Below are positions 27,830 to 38,775 of a stretch of 64,000 bases of DNA, piece after piece. Position 1 is the first letter of the stretch; each line of letters opens with the position of its first letter. Both the position numbers and the translations under genes were made by a program. A model generated the notes under the pieces. It searched no databases, was not told where the DNA came from, and saw nothing but the letters and a program-made list of their open reading frames with translations. This DNA comes from Pseudomonas putida (lineage in GTDB: Bacteria > Pseudomonadota > Gammaproteobacteria > Pseudomonadales > Pseudomonadaceae), in the NCBI RefSeq assembly GCF_028682455.1, contig NZ_JANHLD010000001.1, positions 248,001-312,000 on the forward strand, given 5' to 3'.

Positions 27830-30277
27830 GTGAGTCAGCCCCTCCTGCGTGCGCCTGTGCGCCTGTCCTTGCTGGCCAGCAGCCTGCTGCTCAGCCAATG
27901 GTCGTTGGCGCAATCCGCACCGGTCGATTTCGATGTCCCAGCCACATCGCTGGAGAAGTCACTCAATGCCGTCGCCCGGCAATCGTCGGCCCAGATTCTG
28001 TTTGCCAGCGAAATCACTGCCGGCAAGACGGCACCTGCACTGCGGGGGCGCTACACCTTGCAGGAAGCCCTTGAGCGGCTGCTGGGAAAAAGCGGGCTGA
28101 CCGCACAGGAACGTGACGAACACACATACCTGGTGGTGCCGGGCAAGCCTGCAGAGGTTAGCCAACCATCGGGTCGCGACACGGGCGCGGTGGAGCTGGC
28201 CAACCTGGAAATCAGCTCCTCGCGCCTCAACAGTGACCTGGTGCCACAGGCCCGGCAGGTCAATGTCATCGAGCGCGAGCAACTGGAGCAATTGCGCCAA
28301 GGGTCCGATGGCCTGGCCACCTTGCTGGCCAAGAGCATTCCCGGCATGGCCGACTCCAGCCGTACCATCACCGACTACGGCCAGACACTTCGCGGACGGA
28401 CGATGCTGGTGCTGGTCGATGGTGTTCCGCTCAATACCAACCGCGACTCTTCACGCAACCTGGCGAACATCGACCCGGCGCTGATCGAGCGCATCGAAGT
28501 GACGCGCGGCAGCAGCGCCATTTATGGTGCCGGTGCAACCGGCGGGATCATCTCGATCACTACCCGGCCAGCCGGCGGCGAGCCGCGAGCAGAGACCAGC
28601 CTGACTGCCGTATCGCCCCTGAGCCAACTGGACAGCGATGGCCTTGGCGGCCAGTTGCAGCATCACCTGTCCGGTTCCCGGGGCCAGGTCGACTATGCCC
28701 TGGACTTTGGTGCCCGGCACATTGGCGCCTCCTATGACGCCAAGGGTCATCGCATCGCCCCGGAACCAAGCCAGGGCGACCTGTTCGATTCCAACACCTA
28801 CAACATCGGCGGCAAGTTGGGGTTGCGTATCGATGATGTCCAGCGCATCCAGCTGTCTGCCAGCCATTACAACGCCGACCAGGACACCGACTACACCTCC
28901 GACCCCTCTGTCGCCCGCCTGCCTCCAGGTACGGTGCCGGCGCAGCCGTTGTCGGGCCTGGTGCTGGACGAGCAGAACCAGATCAAGAACACCCTGTTGA
29001 ACCTTGAGTACGCACACACCGACATACTCGGCGGCACGCTCAATGCGCAGCTCTACTACCGGGACTACTTCACCCGCTTTACGCCTTTCGATGCGCGGGC
29101 GGTGGCCACTCGGGGGCGCAATGTCGACCAGGTGATGCAGAACAGCGAAGTGTTCGGCAGTCGGGTCACCCTGCGTACCCCGCTCGGAAACCAGGGCAGC
29201 ACGGAGCTGTTGTGGGGCGCCGACTTCAACCAGGAGCGCAGCGACATGCCCATCGACATCTTCGATCCGCAGGCGTATGACGCCAGCGGTGGCAGGGTGT
29301 TCGACAAGATCGGCAAGCTGACCTACATGCCCGACCTGACCTCGCGCAGTGTCGGAGGCTTTGCCCAGCTGCAGCACAAGTTCAACGATCAATGGTCGAT
29401 GGAGGGTGGGCTGCGCTATGAATACGCCACCGCCGAGTACGATGACTTCATCCCGCTATCGGAGTCGACAGCGGCCCAACCGGCCACGGTGCAGGGTGGC
29501 GACGTCCAGTACGATGCGGTGTTGTCCAACATCAGCGTGACCTACTCACCCGTCGCCGGCCAGGAAGTCTATGCGGCGTTCAGCCAGGGCTTCCAACTGC
29601 CCGATATCGGTGTGCAGCTGCGAAATGCGCGCCGCGGCTTCGATATCGACTCTTCGAACCTGGAACCTGTGAAGACCAACAATTACGAGTTGGGCTGGCG
29701 CGGGGCGCTGGGCGAGCAGACGCTGGCATCGCTGGCGGTGTTCTACACCACGTCCAAACTGGGGGACGTGCAGAGCTTCAACAACGGCCTGATCCTCACG
29801 CGCACCAAAGAGCGGATCTACGGTGTGGAAGGCAGTGCCGACTGGCTGACCGTCGATGAGCGCTGGGGAGCGGGGGGGACCTTCACCTGGATGAAGGGGC
29901 GGGAACAGCCCGACGGTGGCGACTGGCAGGACATGACCGGGTATCGCATCCCACCACTCAAGCTGACCGCCTACGTGCAGTTCAAACCGAGCGACGTCTG
30001 GAGCAACCGCGTACAGGCAACCTACTTTGACGGTGATGACTACCGCCTGGATGGGGTTGCCAGCTTCGGTCGACGCAAGGTCGATGGCTACACCACCGTC
30101 GACCTGATCAGCCAGTACCAACTGAGCGAGGACGACCAGGTCAGCGTGGGCCTGCAGAACCTGTTCAATCGGGACTACTACCCGCTGTACAGCCAACTGA
30201 TGCGTAGCAGCAACAACACCAGCCACCTGCCAGCTCCCGGCACGGTACTCACGGCCAGCTACACCCACCAGTGGTAA
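27830..30277 (+). CDS. TonB-dependent siderophore-type receptor with signalling domain
   Basis: 815-aa outer-membrane transducer. A signal peptide (cleaved near SLAQS) is followed by an STN signalling domain (about residues 35-110, FDVPATSLEKSLNAVARQSS) that contacts FecR. A plug domain (LRGRTMLVLVDGVPLN, RIEVTRGSSAIYGAGATGGI) and a 22-strand beta barrel end in YTHQW with C-terminal aromatic Trp, as required for barrel assembly. I chose GTG 27830 because GGAGAA sits upstream. With the sigma and FecR genes it forms a complete cell-surface signalling cassette. The ferric ligand cannot be told from sequence. Confidence 0.93.
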   Translation: MSQPLLRAPVRLSLLASSLLLSQWSLAQSAPVDFDVPATSLEKSLNAVARQSSAQILFASEITAGKTAPALRGRYTLQEALERLLGKSGLTAQERDEHTYLVVPGKPAEVSQPSGRDTGAVELANLEISSSRLNSDLVPQARQVNVIEREQLEQLRQGSDGLATLLAKSIPGMADSSRTITDYGQTLRGRTMLVLVDGVPLNTNRDSSRNLANIDPALIERIEVTRGSSAIYGAGATGGIISITTRPAGGEPRAETSLTAVSPLSQLDSDGLGGQLQHHLSGSRGQVDYALDFGARHIGASYDAKGHRIAPEPSQGDLFDSNTYNIGGKLGLRIDDVQRIQLSASHYNADQDTDYTSDPSVARLPPGTVPAQPLSGLVLDEQNQIKNTLLNLEYAHTDILGGTLNAQLYYRDYFTRFTPFDARAVATRGRNVDQVMQNSEVFGSRVTLRTPLGNQGSTELLWGADFNQERSDMPIDIFDPQAYDASGGRVFDKIGKLTYMPDLTSRSVGGFAQLQHKFNDQWSMEGGLRYEYATAEYDDFIPLSESTAAQPATVQGGDVQYDAVLSNISVTYSPVAGQEVYAAFSQGFQLPDIGVQLRNARRGFDIDSSNLEPVKTNNYELGWRGALGEQTLASLAVFYTTSKLGDVQSFNNGLILTRTKERIYGVEGSADWLTVDERWGAGGTFTWMKGREQPDGGDWQDMTGYRIPPLKLTAYVQFKPSDVWSNRVQATYFDGDDYRLDGVASFGRRKVDGYTTVDLISQYQLSEDDQVSVGLQNLFNRDYYPLYSQLMRSSNNTSHLPAPGTVLTASYTHQW

Positions 30278-30464
30278 GCGCCGGCGCTTGAAGAAAGGGC
30301 AGGGTGTGCAGCACGTCTTCCAGGCATTCAAGCTGGAGCGCGTGCTGTACCAACTGTGCGTCATCGCCTCCTGTGCACAGCCCGCCTGTACAAAAGGATC
30401 ATTAACCTGTCACTTTCGATCATTGAACCCCGCCCTCTGGCTCTTTAATGTCGTTCACAGATAA

Positions 30465-32567
<2,103 letters not shown>

Positions 32568-32638
32568 GCGTTGCGTGCGGCGGGGTGCCCACCTCGCCGC
32601 ACTGGTAGACTGGCGCGTCCCTGCGCCAGTGAACTGTC

Positions 32639-33535
32639 ATGACCGGTTTTGATTCCCTTCCCCACGCTCCCTTGCAACGATTCGAGCTGAGCTGGCTACG
32701 CCCGTTCGGCATCGAGCTGGCAGTGTTGCGCCTGGACCTGATCGACGCGCTGATCAGTGGCAACAAATGGTTCAAGCTGCTGGAACATCTGCGCCTTGCC
32801 CAGGCCGCCGGCTCGCCGGGGGTCATCAGTCTTGGCGGCGCCTACTCCAATCATCTGCATGCCCTGGCAGCGGCCGGCAAGCGCTTCGGCTTTGCCACGG
32901 CGGGGCTGTTGCGCGGTCACGCCCAGGACACGCCCACGGTACGCGACCTGCATGCGTTCGGCATGCAGCTGCACTGGCTCGGCTATGCCGGCTACCGGGC
33001 GCGGCACCAGGCGGATTTCTGGCAAGCCTGGCAGGCCGAGTATCCGGGTTGGCACTGTGTGCCTGAGGGCGGCGGTGGCCCACTGGGCGTCAAGGGTTGC
33101 CGCTTGATTGTCGAGCAGGCCCGGGCACAGCTGCCGGCCTTTGGCTGGGCCGACTACGACGCGTGGTGGCTGGCGGCAGGAACCGGCACGACCCTGGCGG
33201 GGTTGGTGCAGGCCGAAGCCGGTGCGCGCCCGGTTTTCGGCGCGTTGGCGGTGCCGATGAACCATGGCGTGGCGGGTGCGGTCGAGGCGCTGGTGGGCAC
33301 AGGAGGATATTCGCTGCACGATGCCTGTCGCGGCGGCTTTGCCAAGGTCGATGAGGCGTTGCTGGGGTTTATCGAAGACTGCGAGCTCGAATCTGGCGTA
33401 CCACTGGAGCCGCTGTACACCGGCAAGGCGTTGCTGGCGTTGCGCGAACAGATCGAGGCGGGTGCCTTCACCCCCGGCACTCGCCTGATATTCCTGCACA
33501 GCGGCGGCCTGCAGGGCCGCCGCGGTTTTGCCTAG
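32639..33535 (+). CDS. ACC deaminase/D-cysteine desulfhydrase-like PLP enzyme
   Basis: 298-aa fold-type II PLP enzyme. SGNKWFKL places the PLP-binding Lys at residue 43, and LGGAYSNHLHALAAAG provides the Ser/Asn loop. The phosphate-binding region is AAGTGTTLAGL. Members desulfhydrate D-cysteine or deaminate 1-aminocyclopropane-1-carboxylate; sequence inspection does not decide which, and D-cysteine desulfhydrase is the commoner activity in this subgroup. It converges on the cytochrome b561 gene with a 4-bp overlap of stop codons. Confidence 0.85.
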   Translation: MTGFDSLPHAPLQRFELSWLRPFGIELAVLRLDLIDALISGNKWFKLLEHLRLAQAAGSPGVISLGGAYSNHLHALAAAGKRFGFATAGLLRGHAQDTPTVRDLHAFGMQLHWLGYAGYRARHQADFWQAWQAEYPGWHCVPEGGGGPLGVKGCRLIVEQARAQLPAFGWADYDAWWLAAGTGTTLAGLVQAEAGARPVFGALAVPMNHGVAGAVEALVGTGGYSLHDACRGGFAKVDEALLGFIEDCELESGVPLEPLYTGKALLALREQIEAGAFTPGTRLIFLHSGGLQGRRGFA

Positions 33536-34080
33536 TGATGGCCCGGCAGCATGCGCACCAGGGTGTTGTCACGCTGTACATAGTGATGGAACAGCCCGGC
33601 CAGGGCGTGCAGGCCGATCAGCCAGTAGCCCCAGCTGCCGATGCGTTCGTGCCAGCCCTTGATGAACTTGGCCAGGTCCGGGTCGGGTGCGATCAGGGCG
33701 GGTAGCTCCAGGCCGTAGAACGGGATCGGCTTGTTCGCCGCACTGAGAATCAACCAACCGGCAATCGGCAGGCCGATCATCATCAGGTACAGGGCCAGGT
33801 GCATCAGATGGGCCAGGCCGGTCTGCCAGGCGGGAGGGGCGGGAACGATGGGCGGGGTAGGGCGCCTCAGGCGCAGGGCCAGGCGCAGCCAGACCAGCAC
33901 GAACACGGTCAGGCCGAGCATGAAATGCAACTCTTTCATCAGGTTGCGCCCGGCACTGTCCTTGGGAAACAGGCCGCGCAATTCGATCAGGGCGTAGACC
34001 GCCACCAGCAGCACCAGCATCAGCCAGTGCAGGGCAATCGACAGGCTTCCGTAGCGCGCCTGGGGGGTATTCAGGGTCAT
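33532..34080 (-). CDS. Cytochrome b561-family protein
   Basis: 182-aa integral membrane cytochrome with four hydrophobic helices and conserved heme-ligand histidines (IALHWLMLVLL near the start, LHFMLGLTVFVLVWLRL, LMHLALYLMMIGLP, and GLHALAGLFHHYV at the C-terminus). Such proteins pass electrons from the quinone pool to periplasmic acceptors or oxygen. The end (LVRMLPGHH) is typical. It is convergent with the PLP enzyme and is followed upstream by the IS element. Confidence 0.92.
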   Translation of the reverse strand: MTLNTPQARYGSLSIALHWLMLVLLVAVYALIELRGLFPKDSAGRNLMKELHFMLGLTVFVLVWLRLALRLRRPTPPIVPAPPAWQTGLAHLMHLALYLMMIGLPIAGWLILSAANKPIPFYGLELPALIAPDPDLAKFIKGWHERIGSWGYWLIGLHALAGLFHHYVQRDNTLVRMLPGHH

Positions 34081-34159
34081 GGTCGATCCTCATTATCAGG
34101 TTTGGGCTCGCGCTCTTGGTGGCGCATGGGCATAACTGTAAACGCTGTCGCGCTGTTTA

Positions 34160-35385
34160 GGAATCGCTGATCAATTCAGATTGGCGCGGCGGCCGTTCCA
34201 ATCAATGGTTTTTTGATGCAGCCAACCCGCTCTCGGCGACAGCACCACGCAAATCATCTTCAATTCTGGCCATTTGGGCCAGTTTTCACCAGTACCGGGT
34301 TTCAAGACGCAATAACCCCGTCTGTCATCGCATAACACCGCTTGGCCAACACCAGGTTGGCCAGTGCAAACAGGCTGAACAGCTGGGCCTGATTCTTCTC
34401 CATGCCACGGTAGCGTACCTTGCGGTGGCCAAACAGGTTCTTGATCACATGGAACGGGTGTTCCACCTTTGCGCGGATGCTCGCTTTGCAGTGTTCAATA
34501 CGTTGCATGATCTGCTTCTCCGGGCCATCTTCCATTTTTTGATGGTGCTGCGCCGTGCAGCAATTCGCAGTGCAGGGAGGCTGTCGCCACACCCAGCAAG
34601 ACGCTTGCCAAGCCCCGTGTAACCGGCATCGGCATAGACTGGTTCCTTGCCGTCCCGCAGGAGCTGCTCGGCTACCGTTATGTCCGCCTGGTTGGCCGAG
34701 GTGGCCACCACGCTGTGCGTCAGACCGGTTACTGCATCAACACCGATATGGGCTTTCATGCCGAAAAACCACTGGTTGCCTTTTCGAGTCTGCTTCATTG
34801 ATGGATCACGTTGCTTGGCCTTGTTCTTGGTAGAAGGTGCAGCAGCAATGATGGTGGCATCGACAATGGTCCCTTCGCGCATGAATAGTCCGCGTTCTGA
34901 CAGGCTGGCGTTAATCTCCTCGAAGATCCGCTGCGTCAGCGAATGCCTTTCCAGCAGGTGGCGGAAACGCAGGAGTGTTGTAGCATCCGGCACGCTTTCG
35001 ATGGACAGATCAATGCCGACGAAATCACGCATCGCCTGACTGTCGTAGATCGCATCCTCAAGAGCCTCATCAGCCAGGCCATACCACTGCTGCAGGAAGT
35101 AGATTCGTAGCATCCGCTCTAGCGGAGTAGGTGGGCGGCCACGCTTGCCGGCAGAGTCAGGGTAATATGAGGGCGACAGGGCATCCAGCAGGCGCTGCCA
35201 GGGCACCAGTACATTCATCTCAGCTAGGAAGCGTTCCCGGCGAGTAACCTTTTTCTTGTTCTGATGCTCGGCTTGGGCGAATGTGATCTGTTTCATCGGG
35301 TGGCTTGGCTGAGGTAGTGGCAGTGTCTGGTGATTATACGCGGAGCTGGGCACTCAGGCAGATGGCTGATTTGTGCAGCGTTTCC
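34160..35385 (-). mobile_element. IS5-family insertion sequence, 1226 bp
   Basis: Terminal inverted repeats are GGAATCGCTGATCAATTCAG at the left end and the reverse complement of CTGATTTGTGCAGCGTTTCC at the right end, about 16 of 20 identical. Both sides are flanked by TTTA (34156-34159 and 35386-35389), a 4-bp target duplication. Length, ends and the encoded DDE transposase fit the IS5 group. It inserted between the cytochrome b561 and arsB genes and reads away from arsB. A TATAAT sequence lies ahead of the transposase, near 35340. Confidence 0.9.
34302..35296 (-). pseudogene. IS5-family transposase split by a frameshift
   Basis: Two adjacent frames together encode a complete DDE transposase. 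Frame 1 (from ATG 35296, MKQITFAQAEHQNKKKVTRR) contains the first two catalytic Asp (TIVDATIIAAAPS and [10 protein letters not shown]) but ends in scrambled sequence at 34445. Frame 2 (ending at 34302) supplies the R-x3-E-x6-K signature [12 protein letters not shown] with the catalytic Glu. The switch is at a run of six A (ATC AAA AAA TGG, minus strand, near 34538). A -1 slip there, or one extra A, restores [11 protein letters not shown]. Either it is inactivated by loss of one A or it is expressed by ribosomal slippage. Confidence 0.82.
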
Positions 35386-35478
35386 TTTACCGCCCTATCG
35401 CAACAAAAAATGGCCGCTGCGGTATTGATCTGTCGCTAGAATTCGCCGCGTCTTTCCCTCTAATGCAAGGCTGTTTTC

Positions 35479-36759
35479 ATGTTGATGGCGTCGTTGATCT
35501 TCCTCCTGACCATTACTTTGGTGATCTGGCAGCCCAAGGGCCTGGGCGTGGGCTGGAGCGCCACGGGCGGGGCGTTGCTGGCGCTGTTGAGCGGAGTGGT
35601 GCAGTGGAGCGACATCCCGGTGGTGTGGCAGATCATCTGGAATGCCACCGGTACGTTCATTGCGCTGATCATTATCAGCCTGCTGCTCGATGCCGCCGGG
35701 TTCTTCGCCTGGGCGGCGCTGCACGTGGCGCGCTGGGGGCGCGGCAGCGGGCGGCGCTTGTTCTGCTACATCATCCTGCTCGGGGCACTGGTGTCGGCGC
35801 TGTTCGCCAATGACGGCGCGGCGCTGATCCTCACGCCGATCGTGGTGGCGATGCTACTGGCCCTGCGCTTCAGCCCGGCGGCGACCCTGGCATTCGTCAT
35901 GGCGGCGGGTTTCATCGCCGATACGGCGAGCCTGCCGCTGGTGGTCTCGAACCTGGTCAACATTGTGTCGGCGGACTTCTTCGGCATCGGCTTCAACCGC
36001 TACGCCGCGGTGATGCTGCCGGTGAACCTGGTCAGCGTGGCAGCCACTCTGGCGGTGCTGCTGTGGTACTTCCGTCGCGACATCCCTGCTGACTACGACC
36101 CCTTGCAACTGGACCGACCACGCAGCGTGGTGCAAGACCCGGCAACCTTCGTTGCCGGTTGGGTGGTGCTGGTGATCCTGTTGATCGGCTGCTTTGCCCT
36201 GGAGCCGCTGGGGATCCCTATCAGCGCGATTTCGGCGGTGTGTGCACTGGTATTGCTGCTGGTGGCGGCGCGCGGGCAGCGGATATCCACACGCAAGGTG
36301 CTCAAGGAAGCGCCCTGGCATATCGTGGTGTTCTCCCTGGGGATGTACCTGGTGGTCTATGGCCTGCGCAACGCCGGGCTGACCGACAACCTGGCCGGCT
36401 GGCTCGACAGCTTCGCCACCGGCGGGGTGTGGGGTGCGGCGATGGGCACGGGGCTGTTGGCGGCGCTGCTGTCGTCGGTCATGAACAATCTGCCGACGGT
36501 GCTGATCGGTGCCTTGTCGATCGATGCCAGTTCGGCCAGCGGTGTGGTCAAGGAGGCGATGATCTACGCCAACGTGATCGGCAGCGACCTGGGACCGAAA
36601 ATTACGCCGATCGGCAGCCTGGCGACATTGCTGTGGCTGCATGTGCTGGAGCGCAAGGGGGTGAAGATCGGCTGGGGGTATTACTTCAAGGTGGGGATTG
36701 TGTTGACGGTGCCGGTATTGCTGCTGACGTTGGCGGCGTTGGCGGTGCGGTTGGGATAG
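35479..36759 (+). CDS. arsB: Arsenite efflux permease
   Basis: 426-aa membrane transporter of the ArsB family with about 12 hydrophobic helices. It exports arsenite (and antimonite) driven by the proton gradient, or by ATP if ArsA is present. Characteristic segments include [56 protein letters not shown] and [33 protein letters not shown]. No arsR, arsC or arsH is next to it. The IS right end lies 94 bp upstream. AAGG is 10-13 bases before the ATG. The family call is firm; arsenic specificity follows from the family. Confidence 0.92.
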   Translation: MLMASLIFLLTITLVIWQPKGLGVGWSATGGALLALLSGVVQWSDIPVVWQIIWNATGTFIALIIISLLLDAAGFFAWAALHVARWGRGSGRRLFCYIILLGALVSALFANDGAALILTPIVVAMLLALRFSPAATLAFVMAAGFIADTASLPLVVSNLVNIVSADFFGIGFNRYAAVMLPVNLVSVAATLAVLLWYFRRDIPADYDPLQLDRPRSVVQDPATFVAGWVVLVILLIGCFALEPLGIPISAISAVCALVLLLVAARGQRISTRKVLKEAPWHIVVFSLGMYLVVYGLRNAGLTDNLAGWLDSFATGGVWGAAMGTGLLAALLSSVMNNLPTVLIGALSIDASSASGVVKEAMIYANVIGSDLGPKITPIGSLATLLWLHVLERKGVKIGWGYYFKVGIVLTVPVLLLTLAALAVRLG

Positions 36760-36771
36760 GGCGGACTTTGC

Positions 36772-36802
36772 CGGCCTTTCGCGGGGCAAGCCCGCTCCTA
36801 CA
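36772..36802 (+). repeat. Single REP element overlapping the DUF1853 gene end
   Basis: TTCGCGGGGCAAGCCCGCTCCTACAG is one copy of the REP family seen elsewhere. Its TCCTACA segment contains the TAG stop of the minus-strand DUF1853 gene (36798-36800). Confidence 0.85.
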
Positions 36803-37748
36803 GGGGGGATGGGAAGTTTGGCCAGGCGTCGGCTACCAGGAACAAGCGCTCGGCCTCTTCCCAATCGCCATCTTCTCCTGCCGCCCAGCGCACCAGCAGT
36901 TGCGCGGGGGCCAACGGGTCGAGCGCCTGCAGCCAATCCTCGAACTGTTCCGGCGACCAGCGCTCCTGTTCGCTGCAGCGGGCCGACGCCAGCCAGGCAT
37001 GCCGGGGTATGGGTTGCCAGCAGGCCTGGGGATGCTGGCCAATGAAAGCCGGCCAGTTCCGTCGATGCAGCCATCGCCCCCGCAAATGCTGCGGATGGGC
37101 GCCTTCAGGTGCGTCGGCATGCCCCGGCCAGGGATAGAACAGGTAGCCGGCCAGCCACAGTTGGGCACTCAAGTGCGAGATATCCAGCGCTGCCAGCGCC
37201 TCTTTGCTTTCTTCCCGCGCCGAAATCGGCAACTGGTGTTCGGCCAGGTGCGCCAGCTTGCGGTCCAGCCGATCATGACAACCCGGCCCCAACCAGTGCG
37301 CCGGATCCTTGCCGTCGCCCCCTGGCGGCCCCAGGTACAACTTGATCGCCAACTCCAGGTGGTGCACGCCTTCGACGTCCTGCAGGAGGATGTCCAGCTC
37401 GCCCAGGGTATGCCCGCCGTCGCGGATCGGCAGGTTGGCCGCCAGCAGGGTCACGCCGGGGGCGTGCTGCAGGGCAAACTGCCATAGACGTTCGTAGTAC
37501 AACCCCAGGCGCCGTGTCGCGGCCTGGGCAAGCCAGTGCTGCAGGCCGCTGCTGTCCCGATCCAGGGCCAGCAGCCACTGCTGCAGCTGTGCAGGGTGGG
37601 CGACCCAGTCGCTGGCGGCCAGAGGATGCCGCTGGGGCCAGGGCGTCGCGTGCAGCATGGGCGGGGCGAGGATGACCCAGGCCAGGTCGCGCACCTGGGG
37701 GTGGCGCAACTGGCGTGGCAGGTCGATCAGGCCGGGAAAAGGGTTCAT
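36798..37748 (-). CDS. DUF1853 family protein
   Basis: 316-aa predicted cytoplasmic protein. It begins MNPFPGLIDLPRQLRHPQVRDLAWVI and contains the family segments LGLYYERLWQFAL, LGELDILLQDVEGVHHLELAIKLYLG and LDRKLAHLAEHQL. The ELDILL...HLELAIKLYLG pattern resembles the D-ExK core of PD-(D/E)XK nucleases, a suggestion rather than a demonstrated activity. I used ATG 37748; longer in-frame starts upstream run into the nadK promoter and coding region on the other strand. It is divergent from nadK. Confidence 0.82.
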   Translation of the reverse strand: MNPFPGLIDLPRQLRHPQVRDLAWVILAPPMLHATPWPQRHPLAASDWVAHPAQLQQWLLALDRDSSGLQHWLAQAATRRLGLYYERLWQFALQHAPGVTLLAANLPIRDGGHTLGELDILLQDVEGVHHLELAIKLYLGPPGGDGKDPAHWLGPGCHDRLDRKLAHLAEHQLPISAREESKEALAALDISHLSAQLWLAGYLFYPWPGHADAPEGAHPQHLRGRWLHRRNWPAFIGQHPQACWQPIPRHAWLASARCSEQERWSPEQFEDWLQALDPLAPAQLLVRWAAGEDGDWEEAERLFLVADAWPNFPSPL

Positions 37749-37884
37749 CCAGCGAGCATAGTCCTTAAGCCGCGCTCCTTGACGATTTTCTCCTGCGTTT
37801 GCCGCTGCCAGGGGCTTTCGCCCATAATCGAACTCTTTGGCGAACCTCGCCTCTTTACCCGCCGTAGCGCCAAGCAGGAGCCCC

Positions 37885-38775
37885 ATGGAGCAATTTCGCA
37901 ATATCGGTATTATCGGCCGCCTCGGCAGCTCCCAGGTGCTCGATACCATTCGCCGACTGAAAAAATTCCTGCTGCAGCGGCATCTGCACGTCATCCTCGA
38001 GGACACCATCGCCGAAGTCCTGCCGGGCCACGGCCTGCAGACTTCCTCGCGCAAGTTGCTGGGCGAGGTCTGCGATCTGGTCATCGTCGTCGGCGGCGAC
38101 GGCAGCCTGCTCGGCGCCGCCCGCGCCCTGGCCCGGCACAACACCCCGGTGCTGGGGATCAACCGCGGCAGCCTGGGCTTTCTCACCGATATCCGCCCCG
38201 ACGAGCTGGAAGTGAAGGTTGCCGAGGTCCTCGACGGCCATTACCTGGTGGAAAACCGTTTCCTGCTCCAGGCAGAGGTTCGTCGCCACGCCGAAGCCAT
38301 TGGCCAGGGCGATGCGCTCAACGATGTGGTGCTGCACCCAGGCAAGTCGACGCGGATGATCGAGTTCGAGATCTACATCGACGGCCAGTTCGTCTGCAGC
38401 CAGAAGGCCGACGGCCTGATCGTCGCCACCCCGACCGGCTCGACCGCCTACGCGCTGTCGGCGGGCGGCCCGATCATGCATCCCAAGCTCGACGCCATCG
38501 TTATCGTGCCGATGTACCCGCATACCCTGTCTGGCCGGCCGATCGTGGTCGACGGCAACAGCGAGTTGAAGATCGTGGTGTCCAAGGACCTGCAGATCTA
38601 CCCGCAGATTTCCTGTGACGGCCAGAACCATTTCACCTGTGCCCCGGGCGACACCATCACGGTGAACAAGAAGCCGCAGAAACTGCGCCTGATTCACCCG
38701 CTGGATCACAATTACTACGAGGTATGCCGGACCAAACTCGGTTGGGGCAGCCGCCTGGGTGGTGGAGGCGAGTGA
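37885..38775 (+). CDS. nadK: NAD kinase
   Basis: Phosphorylates NAD to NADP. The 296-aa protein carries the diagnostic GGDGS motif (residues 70-74) and the substrate segment ATPTGSTAYALSAGGPI, plus CDGQ in the C-terminal part. ATG 37885 (MEQFRNIGIIGR) follows CAGGAG. Its stop overlaps the next ATG (TGATG), so translation is probably coupled to the metallophosphatase. Confidence 0.97.
   Translation: MEQFRNIGIIGRLGSSQVLDTIRRLKKFLLQRHLHVILEDTIAEVLPGHGLQTSSRKLLGEVCDLVIVVGGDGSLLGAARALARHNTPVLGINRGSLGFLTDIRPDELEVKVAEVLDGHYLVENRFLLQAEVRRHAEAIGQGDALNDVVLHPGKSTRMIEFEIYIDGQFVCSQKADGLIVATPTGSTAYALSAGGPIMHPKLDAIVIVPMYPHTLSGRPIVVDGNSELKIVVSKDLQIYPQISCDGQNHFTCAPGDTITVNKKPQKLRLIHPLDHNYYEVCRTKLGWGSRLGGGGE

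Noticed and set aside
30290..30364. A minus-strand frame with protein-like composition in the gap after the TonB receptor
   Set aside because: It lacks a usable start codon with a ribosome binding site, and it continues into an antisense shadow of the receptor gene.
35297..35353. Upstream GTG start of the transposase at 35353
   Set aside because: A TATAAT sequence near 35340 suggests that transcription begins after it, and the ATG at 35296 opens the conserved N-terminus.
34156..36759. IS plus arsB considered as a composite transposon
   Set aside because: Only one IS copy is present, with its own target duplication, so arsB is not flanked by two elements.
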